Shown here one piece after another: positions 49,884 through 62,000 of a stretch of DNA of 64,000 nt (positions are counted from its first letter, which is position 1; each line of letters begins with the position of its first letter). Position numbers and translations under genes: made by a program. Below the pieces are notes generated by a model, which was not told the origin of the DNA, did no database searches, and saw only the letters and a list, made by a program, of their open reading frames with translations. This DNA comes from Hemicentrotus pulcherrimus (lineage: Eukaryota; Echinodermata; Echinoidea; Camarodonta; Strongylocentrotidae): assembly GCA_003118195.1 (NCBI GenBank), contig BEXV01000975.1:69911-133910 (forward strand). The letters run 5' to 3'.

Positions 49884-50051
49884 TTAGCAGAGAGCATTTC
49901 CATCAGAGCTGGTGTATGGCCTGACAGGGTCCTCCTTCTTCTTGGTGTCCAGAGCACTTCCTTGAATGGTTGCCATGGCAATATCCTCTACCGACGGAGC
50001 CCTCTCTAGTTCTTTGGTGCAGCCTCGTATACACAGATGCATGATTCCTCC
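49884..50051 (-). CDS. TECPR1: TECPR1 last exon and stop
   Basis: Acceptor ctcttacag. Reads GGIMHLCIRGCTKELERAPS and a polar tail ending SDGNALC, stop TAA at 49886-49884. GGIMHLCIRGC fits the GGW-HISVRG ending of the family's last blade. Confidence 0.85.
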   Translation of the reverse strand, partial: GGIMHLCIRGCTKELERAPSVEDIAMATIQGSALDTKKKEDPVRPYTSSDGNALC

Positions 50052-53000
50052 CTGTAAGAGAGAGGGGGAGTGGAGGATTAGAAGGAGAGGTTAGAAAGAG
50101 GATGACAAAAAATTTAGAGAGGGAAGAGAGAAGGGAAGCAAGAGAGAGGAAGGAGATAGAGAGGAGAGAGAATGGGAAAGGGGGTAGGGAGAGAGAAATA
50201 GAGGATGAAAAGAAGAAGACCATCAAATATTGCACCTGCCAACATTTTGCTATGCAGTATAACTAATAATTAATGACTCTGGGTTAAAAGAGGTGGTCAG
50301 GTATTTTGTCTGGAATTTCAGCTGGCATGTACAATGGTCATTGTTGTGTTTTGTCCAAATCATTGGATTCACTCAGATTTTGCGCCCTTGATTTTTCAAG
50401 AGTGAAAATTTAATGTTTACTAATGTATTTCAATCTGGGCATGTCTCTTTCACGAACCCTTAGTTACCAGCCATTTTATTAACCTGGCGATGAATATTTA
50501 TAAATAGAATCTTTGCCTATATTAATTATTGCCTCATGACATATTCTGGTACTTCCACAAATCTTTTTACCGAAACCTTTGCACCATACATTAATTTTGC
50601 CCTCTAACCATTTCATTGATTTCTCACTTTATTACCTGCGTAAGAAATCAACAGAATAGAGCAATTTTTGAACTGATCCATCTTGTGCATAATCATCTCA
50701 ATCTTGTGAATCATGGGAACCGCGTAACTATTGGGGTCTGCGTTATTCTCTATTGCAATACAGTGGTCAGTTTTTCTTCACAGACAATGCAATGGCACCA
50801 CCACAGACCATGCCTTACCTAGGCTAAAGTGAGTTTAACCATGATGGAAAAAATGAGTGTGGGTAGGTGGGAGTGAGTGAGTAGGTGGTGGATGAGCGAG
50901 TGAGGGAGTGACAAAGTGAGTGAGTGGCTAAGTGAGTTGCTGAGGGAGGGATTGGGGGAGTAAATCAGTGAGTAAGTGGATGGGTGAGTGAGGGAGTAAC
51001 TGAATGAGGGAGGGAAGGAGTGTTGGGTGAGGGAGGGAAGGAGTGAGTGGGTGAGGGAGGAAGGGAAGAAGTGAGTAAGGGAGCAAGTGGGTGAGTGAGC
51101 GGATGAGTGAAGGAGGGAGTGAGTGAGTGGGTGAGTGAAGAGGGAGTGGCTCAGTAACCTGAGTGAGTGGGTGGGTGAGGGAGGGAGTGAGTGGGTGAAT
51201 AAGTGGCTGACGGAGGGAATTGAGGGAGGGAGTAAGTGGATGGGTGAGTGAGGGAGGGAGTGACTGAATGAGCGAGGGAGTAAGTGGGTGGGTGAGGGAA
51301 GGAGTGAGTGAATGTGTAAGGGAGGGAGGGAGTGAGTGGGCTGGTAAGGGAGGGAGGGAGTGAGTGGGGTGGTAAGGGAGGGAAGGAGTGAGTAAGGAAG
51401 CAAGTGAGTGAGTAGGCGGGTGAGTGGAGGGAGTGTGTGTGTGTAAGTGGGTGAGTGAAGAGGGAAGGAGTGGCTCAGTAAACTGAGTGAGTGGAAGAGG
51501 GAGTTGGTGAGTTAAGGAGGGAGGTAGTGTGTGAGTTGTTGAGTGAGTGGATGGAATATGACTTACCCCTGCTCCTTTATCCCATGCTTTACCCATGGGT
51601 TTCGCCGATGAAATTCCGTCTCGTCGACATACCACGCCACGAGCGCCATCTACCTGATCAGCTATCACCCATACCTTATGAAACAAAATAGTGAAATCTG
51701 TTTATAAAGACTGTTCAAGGAAAGAAAGAAATGTTGTCTACATAAGCACTTGGTCTTTGTGCAAGCTCCTTTAGGATAGGTTTCTATGTTTAACAATGTC
51801 TTATTTTACACAAACCTACATGTGCATGTACTTATATTTCAAACATTATCTGATGATCTTTTTCCACTTGACATTTCAAAAGCTAGAAGTAAATTTGTTA
51901 AAATTCAAAACAAACATTCAAAGACCGTTTGAACAAGACTTGTATTCCTTCTTCAATACATGATATTGCCTTTAGCATTAACAAGAACAATAATTCAACC
52001 CTTCATCTGCTTTAATTGAACAATGTTACAAAAAGGGAACCGCCGCAGTTGACTTTTGTCACACATATCGTTTAAACCTATCAATGTGGATGTCTACACT
52101 TATGATGCATGGCAAATAGAGAGTTAAGTGAAGCGATGACGGAGGATTAATACCTGATCTTGGGGGCCGAGAGATACTTTACGGACCCTAGAACTAACAT
52201 GGATCCACTTAGTGCCTTCTGGGAAGGTCGGAGTGATGTCATGACGATACCATAGGTTCACTGCAAATACAGACATAATGGTAAAGATTTGTAGCACCTG
52301 TAATTTCCATAATCAACGGTTATAATGTGAAACTGATTTAGGCTAGTGTGCTGTTTTGTTCCCTCAATTTACAATTTCAATTCATCATATTCTATAAGGC
52401 ATACAAAAAAGGAAAACAATTACGACACCATTTATTCACCCTTTCCACCCTTGGACAATCGCATGCACAAGTGTTAAAAATGATATGAAATTACTCTACA
52501 AATCAACTTGCTCTTTGCCTTTCATGTAACGCTGTAGCGAACCCTACAGTAGTTTATATCATTTAAAATATATAAATGTAAGTTTTCTTTTTCTATGAAA
52601 AATAATAACTTACAATAACAGTATTCGACATTTATTTTGCACCCATATAAACCATGCAAGGTATGTGAGGCATGGACCATTGAAATAAAATTTTTCCTAA
52701 GGTATATCTTTTTCTTTTAATAATATTGATTTGAGCAGTGTGTTTTCAACTTACTTTGTGCATCAATAGCCCATACAGAGCACTTGCCAGCTGAAATCTG
52801 TTTCAAAGGGGCGACTGATGGTGGAGCAATATGAAACCATGTATCTCCTGCGATAATAATAATTGTAATAGATCCATTTATATATTACATCTACTATATG
52901 AATACAGGTATTTTTAATGTGCTAAATACAAAGTATCATATTATTACCCCAGTTGTAACTAAGCCACAATTATAAGGCATTTAAAGCATTCAAGAGGTAC

Positions 53001-56000
53001 CATTTACTTCACCTGGGTGGAGTGTGGAAAATCTAGATTACTATCTTGCCAAAGGACATAAGTGCCGCAGCGGGACTTGATCTGATATCCATGTGATCCA
53101 AAGTCTGTTGACATATCCACTACACCACGATATGTCAATATAGTATACTATAGGAATTGTAGAATTGTAGAATCTAGTTTGTAGCAGGTAAAATAATATG
53201 TTTCAATGTTCAACAAAACAAAGTGCTATGAATGCTATTAAGGTGTATTACATACCTGTACGATTGTAATCACTGACTCTGTTACGATAAAACGCTGAGC
53301 CATCCCGAGCCACAGCCCAGACTCTGAACTTTCCTCCGACCGAGATGGATTGGAATGGTTGGTCTGTAGGTACATGCATCCATGCTGTACCCTGATACAG
53401 TAAAATAATTCAAGATTGAAAGCTCAATTCTCATCTAATTTTTGTTTTTCTTCTTCAATTGCAACAATCCTTGTCATGTCATTTTTAATGCAATGCCCAC
53501 AAATATAGAACTTGCACTAAGAAAATTTAAAGGATGAATACAATTTTTTTTAAATTCTGTCTAAACCAATCAGTTTCAAGTTTTTAAATTTTACATGCAC
53601 TTTAAAGTAGAGTAGGATTAACAATTTTTTATTGTGAAAATGCCTTCTTTTACAGAAATTCTTGGTTATTTTTGCATCATATTCCAAACAAGACAAATGT
53701 AATCCAGTAAATACTGTATATGCCTATGAATGTATAAAGCAATAACAATATTTCCTTCGTAAACTTGAGTAGTTTCGAAAGTCCAAAGTATTTTAATAAA
53801 TTGCAGATCTGATGGTATTTTCAATCTGCCACACATACCGTTCATGTTACTTCATCATAATTACTTAGAATATTACCTAATGCAGTACACCATACATGAA
53901 CCACTGTGCTTTGTTGTACAGTGTGGCATACACAAATATATATTAAAATATGATGGCCTTCTTGTTCTAATCCTCCTTGAGAAATAAAAACCTTTCTCAC
54001 CTCGGGACACTCCCTTGTCACCCCTAGCCTTGTCACGACATCACCGTTGGTTCCGATGGCCCACAATGCAATGGGTCCATCCCATTCTTCGTCCGTATCC
54101 ACCTGCAGAGAAACATCTTTGAGTCCAAGGTTCGGCATCTGTTTCCATGGACCTGACGTCTTTATTTGACATCTCCTGCAATTATAAAGATGGTCATCAA
54201 ATAAAGAAAAACACACAAAAAATTATGCATTCAAGAAATGCCTTCCACCAGGTAACCATTTACTACACCTGGGTGGAGAGTGGCAAGTGTAGATTAATGT
54301 CTTGTGACACGAATCGATCCACAAACAATGTGATCCGAAGTCGAATGACATATCCACTAGACCAAGACACCTCTATAAAGCCTCGTCCAGATGACTGTAT
54401 GAGGCAAAACCGCGGCAGTTTGTATAAATGATAACGTAAAAAATGCTATACAGTTCACATTTCTCTATCTAATAACACATAGCCAAGTTAATATATGTCA
54501 AGAGAAACGTAGCCATTTTTTGTGCAGTGGATTACCCCATCGCATCTGACCAAGGGCGTAATGTGAATAAAAAGATTTCTAACCTGACCCATCGCCTTCT
54601 TCTCACATAGTCGTTCCATCTTCTATCCTTATGAAATGCCTTGGTGCTGTAAACAAAGAAACATAAAAAGAAAAAAATAAACATTGTACTTGTTAATTCA
54701 TCATTATTCCCATTCCTACTCCTTATTCTTTTTCTTGTAAAGTACATGTACAGTCCAAAATCCGATGTATTGTCATACTATTTGGCGGGTCTTCAATTTT
54801 GGGGGATCAGTGTCCGGCTCTTTAATAAAGAAGCTCCATATGTTGATTTCGTCACCAAAAGATGTCTCATGTTTCGTTTAATGCGAGAGTAACCACCAGC
54901 TGAGAACAAACTGGATTAACACCAAATATAAATGTTTTTAAAAAAATTTTAACATATTTTTGAAAATATTTATATATATATATATATATTCAAAAAGCTC
55001 TATGGTGCTCATTTAGTGAAATAAAAATATTCTTCAATTTTTCATAACATTATAATCAATTAAAAAAACTTGATAATATCACATTGATATAATAAAAGAT
55101 AGACGGTCTGCATGTGCCCTGTTAACTGATAAGAAGTGCTTTTGTGAGTGGACAACAAAATCATCTTTAGCTTTTATTTAGCATTCAAGCCGAAGTGCAA
55201 TCCATGTGTTTGGTTTGTACATGTAACAAGGATATGCATAAAGGGAAACTACCTGTGCAAGGTCACCATTTACTAGTGATTAGGGTGCAATAGTGCAGCC
55301 TTACATGTACATTCACAACTAAGACAAAGCGCACAAGATTATAACTAAAACTATAGGTGATCTAAATTTCATTGTCACTTTGACAGATGGTCATGTAATG
55401 AATGAAATCTATCATCCTACCCAAACACCTACAAAATAAAAACAAAATGTTAATCCCATACACATTATTAAACAGTAATAATAATTAAAGCAGTAGTTTA
55501 ACAAACCATTAAGAAAATTCTCTTTACAAAAAAAAAAACCCAAAACACCAAATTGATTTTGAATACACTTGGAATTTTTCAAAATATTGTGAACCAACAA
55601 GTCGCTACTAGTGGTTTAAAAAACAAACCCAAATAAGAATGAAAATGGTTTATGTAAAACAGATTTCTCAAAATAATCAATAGCTTAAGAGTCCCTTGAC
55701 AACATATCCTAAGATATCTTATGTACCAACTAAAGAGAGGAAAAGAAAAAAAAAAACATTGCCATGTAAATCAGGATGAAATAATGTAAATATTTAAACT
55801 TCCTATGCATCTATTTGTTCAAAAGTAGCGTACAATCCAAATTGGCAACTTTAACTGTGAATGTTTAATTCCAGGATTCAATGGTATCCTCCTTCACCAT
55901 ATTACAAATACAAATTTTGTTGATAGGTTCAAATAATTAGGGAAATGCATGATAAAGGTGAAATAAATTGTGTGTGTCTGTGAGGGGGAGGGGCAGGGTC

Positions 56001-59000
56001 AAAATGAAGTGATGAAATCAAACAGTATGTAAATTATACAAATATGATTATCTTCAACATAACTCAAGAGCTGTATGAATTGGGCTACGTACAAAGAGAA
56101 AAAGCTTTGACTAAAAGGAAGGTAAAATAATAGACAGTGTAAAGCTACTACCATATATAAAAAATTCAGAACCAAAAATTAAAAAATGATAAATGACTTG
56201 TACCAGGCAATTCTTCTAACCCTATAGTAACCAGTGTCATGCAATATCAAAGCCAAGGGGTATCCTAGACCTTTAGGTATCACATCTCATTAGTGTTACA
56301 TATGTTTTTCTTCCTGTTCTCCAAAACTTAATTGGGGGGTTGTTGTTTTAAAAGAGAATTAATGACATTTACTGTTTATGTATTGTCCTCAGAAATTGTA
56401 TCGAATTCACTATCATGCACATGGAGAAATAATTGGGGGGAAAATGATACATAAAACCACAAAAAAAAGTCAGGATTCAAATTCAAAATAAACAGTGATA
56501 TTACCCAAGGACAAGGACAAATCACCTGGCTTAAAGAAGAGGTTACATGAAAACATAGGAGTGGGACTGTACATCAATATTGTTAACAGAAGGTACCTTG
56601 CCTCATCCTGTATTATGCCTGGCATTTTCATGGGAATAGGAAAGAGAGCTAAACCCAGAGGGATTAGACTGCTAGGGGTATCACTGGGAAGCGAGAAAAG
56701 AATTACAGAAGAAATGAGACACACATCATATTTAATATAGCATTGTTAGCAACTATTCAACTAAATTATCAATGAAATTGAAATGAAAAGACATGTACAC
56801 TATTGTTAATGGTGCTGTCGGTGTATGCAACAATTTCTTTTGTATAAGACAATTAGAAAATGTATAAATATGGGCCATTCAAGATCATCACATTAGATAA
56901 CGATTTTTTTCTTTCTTTGTGATAAGGAAGGCGACATACATTTGACCTACATGTATTTACACTGTATGCAGTGAGGAATATTTCTAAATTGACTGTTCTA
57001 TTTCCTTGTTTACTTTTGTTACATAGTTTTTGTTATATTTATATATATATGTGATATAGTAAAGTACCAACAGTTCTTGCCAAAGACAGGGAACTAGACT
57101 CGACTAGCACTTATGCTAACTTCTGGTACCCCCTATAACAACAAAAGTGTACATTTAATGTTTCTTTCAATTGTATATGACATAATTTGTAAAACAATGT
57201 TTTTGTTGTTCATTTGTAATGTTATTATACTTTATGTAATCACGATTGATACATTTTGTTTTACTCATTTTTATTGTTGTTGTTAAAAAACTTAAACTCA
57301 CACTCAAACTTTATGTACAGAGCAAATGGGAAGGGGAGCTCACAAGACATGTCACAGACTTGCCTATTTGTGTTTGATTGATCGCAACTTCAATTAACTT
57401 CTTAATTGCAACTTCTTATAATCAAAATTCGCTCAGACTTTAGCAGACCTGTTCTTCATATTTGTCTGTTTCTATCAAAGCCAAATTAATATCAGGGTGG
57501 ACTTCCCCTTAGAGAGCACTTAATATATTATCACTGTATTATAAATATAGTTTTAAATAGGGCTGAATTCAGATCTTACTGTTTGAACTCTTTTGCATAC
57601 TGCCATCCTTCCTTGTCTGTGCTACCAGAGATTGTAAAATCAATCTTCCAGTCAGATATCTAAAGAAGAGAAAAAATATGAACATTAAACAAAGATTTTT
57701 TAATGCTATTTTACATTTTGACATGGTCATGGAAAAGGTGAAACTTTTACATTGCTCTTCACCTTGGCCTTAAATGAAAGCAGAAACATCCCTGATCCTT
57801 GAATAATCAACAATTTTCAATAAGAACAAAGTTTGAATGCCCATTTAATTTATTATCTGCAATTTTTCCTCATCTAAGTTTCATTCAGGATGAGCTACAA
57901 ACTTCCTGTTTAGATCAGATTTCAGACGTGAAAATGAAAAAGAAAAGTATGCATTTTGGGTATTAAGGTTTCATATTTAAAACTTCCTGTTAAAATTGCA
58001 AAGAAAATACACTTTTTAACCACTTCAATGAAAAAAAAAATTAAAAACCTGCACAAGAAAATATTTTACTATGCATGAATAAATAATATGGATTATTCAA
58101 CAGGGATCTGTATATGTGTTGGATGTACAGTTAACAACTACATTGTTCATACCCCTTGTAATTTTGATGATTTGGGGGTTTTTGAAATGAAAGAAATGAA
58201 AGAATGAAAGGTCGACATTAGGGTACTCTTTTAATACTTTTAGGTGTAGGTTTTAATACATCAAATCCTCAATAAACATAAATCAATACAAGTCAATTTT
58301 TAAACACTACAAAAGACAAAAAATGGTTTGATTAATTTAGTTGTTATTTGTATATATTTACTTTTTTTATGGCATAGAGGATTTGCTTTAATATTCATAT
58401 CGTACAAAAGTTGTTATTCTTCCTGTCATTATAATGAACCAGGATTTACGAGAGGCCTGGTATTTCCTGTTTTCAATATTTTCAGGAAGCTCTATGATTT
58501 CCCTCACAATTTCATTTCAGGTTTTGCATAAATAGATGTACAAGATTTACACTGTAATTCTACAGAAAAGTTATGCTGATGAGCATTGATGAAAGCTCAC
58601 GCACGCTGCCGCTATTCCTGATCTAGTTTCTAAAGGCTGTATCATCAACTCTCATTAATTAAGGTCTGTGAATGAAACAAAATGGCTGCCATGATATGTG
58701 TTCATTTGGTTCTGGTTGCATCAGGAATCGTCTTCCTGCTCCTGCCTCAGTCAGAGGGTACTGCAGAAGATGTGGCTTCAAACAAGAATCCTCGGAAGTG
58801 CCATTTAACAAACTCAAGTCATGGACTTGTCGCCAACTGCAGGAATCTTGGGCTAAGAGCAGTACCTCAGGACTTACCAATAGAAGTGAATACCCTTGAC
58901 CTGTCCTCAAACAACTTAACAACCCTGCATGATGACTCCTTCAAACACCTGCCAAATCTTGTTACACTTGTTGCATATGATAACCCACTTTCTGTCATCG

Positions 59001-62000
59001 AAAGCAAAGCTCTGTGGCCCCTATCAATAGTTAGGTCGGTCATATTATCTAATTGCAATCTACAGATTATGTCTCCTCTGCTCTTTGTCAAAAACACACT
59101 ACTCACCAATTTAGAGTTGGGTTATAATCAACTGGATTCTCTTCCTTGTGAATCTCTTGCAGCCATACCAAGACTTTCAGGAATTGAGCTAGTTCACAAC
59201 AAAATAAAAAGTCTTAACTTCAAGGGATGTTCCCGATGGTCACATTTGAAGGATATAACGCTGCGGATAAATGAGGTGCATGAAGTTCATCAGAGTGACT
59301 TTCTGCCCCTGCAAAATACTACTGTTGGTACTTTTTCACTGTTTGGAAATAAGATACATCATTTATCAACAAAGGCCTTCACGCATCTGACTTCCATAGA
59401 CAGTTTTATACTTCAAGGAAATCCCCTCAAATCATTTGATATTCAACCATTTTTAGGAATGACTTATATTAAAAAACTATCACTATGGGGATGTGGAATC
59501 CATCAACTTCCCCCACCTGACAATGCCAGTGATTATCATACCCCTTATCCATCTATTTTGACACTGGACATGAGGAGAAATTCCATTGAGAATGTACCTC
59601 CTGGGTCATTTTGGGGTTTCATATGGCTCAAGAAGCTGCTTTTATCTGACAACAAGATAAGTTCTCTCTCCAACGAGTCCTTCTGCCAGTTGACATCGCT
59701 CATAGAACTTGACATATCCTCTAACAAACTAGTTTCCTTACCACCTGAAACTTTTGCTTGCTTGCCTAATTTAACAACATTGAATGTATCCTACAATCTA
59801 CTGCAAAATATCTCACCCCAATCCTTTGACGGAATGCCATTAATACGGTCAATCTTCCTATCCGGTAATAGAATCACTGATCTTAACAGTGGTAAACGAC
59901 TTTGGACACTTGAGACTCTCAGTTTACTTGACATATCTTATAACAATATACCATTCATCTTAAAAGGGACGTTTACAGGGCTCACCAATCTGCAGGTACT
60001 CAATATATCGTACAACCATGTATCCAGTTACAGTGAAAATGCATTTACGGACCTTGTACTCTTGAGGGAACTGCGTTTGTCAAACGAGATGGTAGTACTC
60101 TTGGAAAACACCTTTAAGCAACTTAGCACCTTGCTCTACTTGGATCTTTCATATACAGATATTCAAGTGTCTAAAAGTTCTATTGAACAATTTTATAATA
60201 TGACATGTTTAAAAGATCTTCACTTAGAAAGAACCAGGCTGAAAGATACCGATTTGTTCAACGGGATCAATAATCGGACCCTTTTCTCTGGTCTCTTTTC
60301 ACTACAAAAACTACGCCTCAGAGGCAATTATTTAGTGAGCCTGGATGAGAGAGTATTTAACAACCTTTCAAATGTTTACTATCTTGATTTGAGCGAATCA
60401 AGGATACAGGTGCTGAGGTCGGGAGTCTTCAGTCCCCTCACTTCTCTGAGGTTTCTTTATCTCCGTGAAAACAAGCTGGTGGAGATGGCAGGAGATATTT
60501 TCCATGGTCTCTATCAACTGAGAGTGGTGTACATCCCTGACAACATTCTTCGTGGTCTGGAACCGAAAACATTTGCTCAGGCTCCTCGACTGACTGATCT
60601 CGCTTTATCTGGAAATCAAATCAGCACCATTGAACGTGGGACAGTTCTACCAGCGAATACTTCACTTAGGTTGGACATTTCTAGAAACCCTTTCACATGC
60701 ACATGCACACTGACATGGTTCAGGCAATGGCTGCAGTCAGCTGATATTGATCTCAAACGACCAGAAAAGACACTGTGCTCGAAGACATCATTCAAGGGAG
60801 TGGTGAATCAGCCAATCATGGCATTAAAACCAGAAGATCACTGTGGTGCAGACAATGTTCTAATAACGGTTCTTACATTCACAGGTGTAGTGGTTGTAAT
60901 GATATCCATGCTTGCCTACAACAAACGATGGTGGTTGAATCACAAACTCTTTCTCCTCAAACTAGCTGTCATTGGATACGAGGAAATGGCAGAAGATTTC
61001 AATGCAGATAACTATCGTCATCATCTCAACCTCATGTTCGAGGAAGCAGAACAGGAATGGGTTGACCGGGTCATGAGACCTGCCCTGGAGGAGAGGATGC
61101 CACATTTACAGAATAACATCTACGGAGACGAAGACCTTCACCTTGGTATGTACTACATCCCTGCACTCTATGATGCCATCGACAACAGCTTCAAGACTGT
61201 CTTGTTGCTAAGCAACCAGTCTGTCAATGATGCCTGGACCATGACCAAGCTTCGTATGGCTCTGGAGCATCTCAACGATTCGGGACTGGACAAAGTCATC
61301 TTGATCTTTGTTGAGGACATCGAGGATGAGAACCTGCCGTACCTTGTCAGGTTGTTCCTGAGTAGGAACAAACCTTACATGTTGTGGACGGATGACCAAG
61401 ATGGACAGGAACTATTCTGGGCTCAGTTTGAGAAAAGCATGAGAGCTAATAAGGCCATCAACAATGCCATTCCTCTCTAAATTGTGATGCTGACAAGCCC
61501 AACATGAAGGTTTGCATTGGAAAATGAGACCCACAGAGCAAAAGTCAAGTCATGACAACGGCAAGTCCGAGGCATTTTGCCCCATACATAAGAACATTGT
61601 TATCAATTTTGATTCACCTTTAGATTACAATACCATGCAGGATGACAGCCCTACCAGAGGTTAATTGTAACATGAATTTTAAGACTTTAATTGTTGTGTT
61701 TCAATTAATGGTCCAATTTAAGATTGAAATTTTCTGAAATATGGTATTCCACAAGGTACTGTCCTGGGACCCGTGTCATTCAAGTTGTACGTTAAGCCAC
61801 TAAAAGAAAAAATAATTAGGCGACATGCTGATGATACCAAGCTGTATTGAAGTTCCGATTCTAAAAGACCTAGTAGTCTTATGGAAGTAATGGGTGTTCT
61901 TCATGATTGTATTGCTGAACTTCGTGGATGGATGTCACACAATAGATTAAAACTTAATGAAAATAAGACAGAGATGATGGTTATTGTATCTCCAAAACTC

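Noticed and set aside
50819..51403. 194-residue minus-strand frame of SLPHSL-type repeats
   Set aside because: Translation of the GTGAGTGAGG minisatellite in another frame; no independent coding signal.
50849..51553. CRISPR-like array
   Set aside because: Units are short, irregular and without unique spacers, and the genome is animal; a minisatellite.
50928..51686. 252-residue minus-strand frame taken as one gene
   Set aside because: Its first part is a real TECPR1 exon; the rest is minisatellite beyond a good gtaagt donor.
56495..56740. 81-residue plus-strand frame in a TECPR1 intron
   Set aside because: No recognised family, no start or splice context, and the overlapping opposite frame is equally open.
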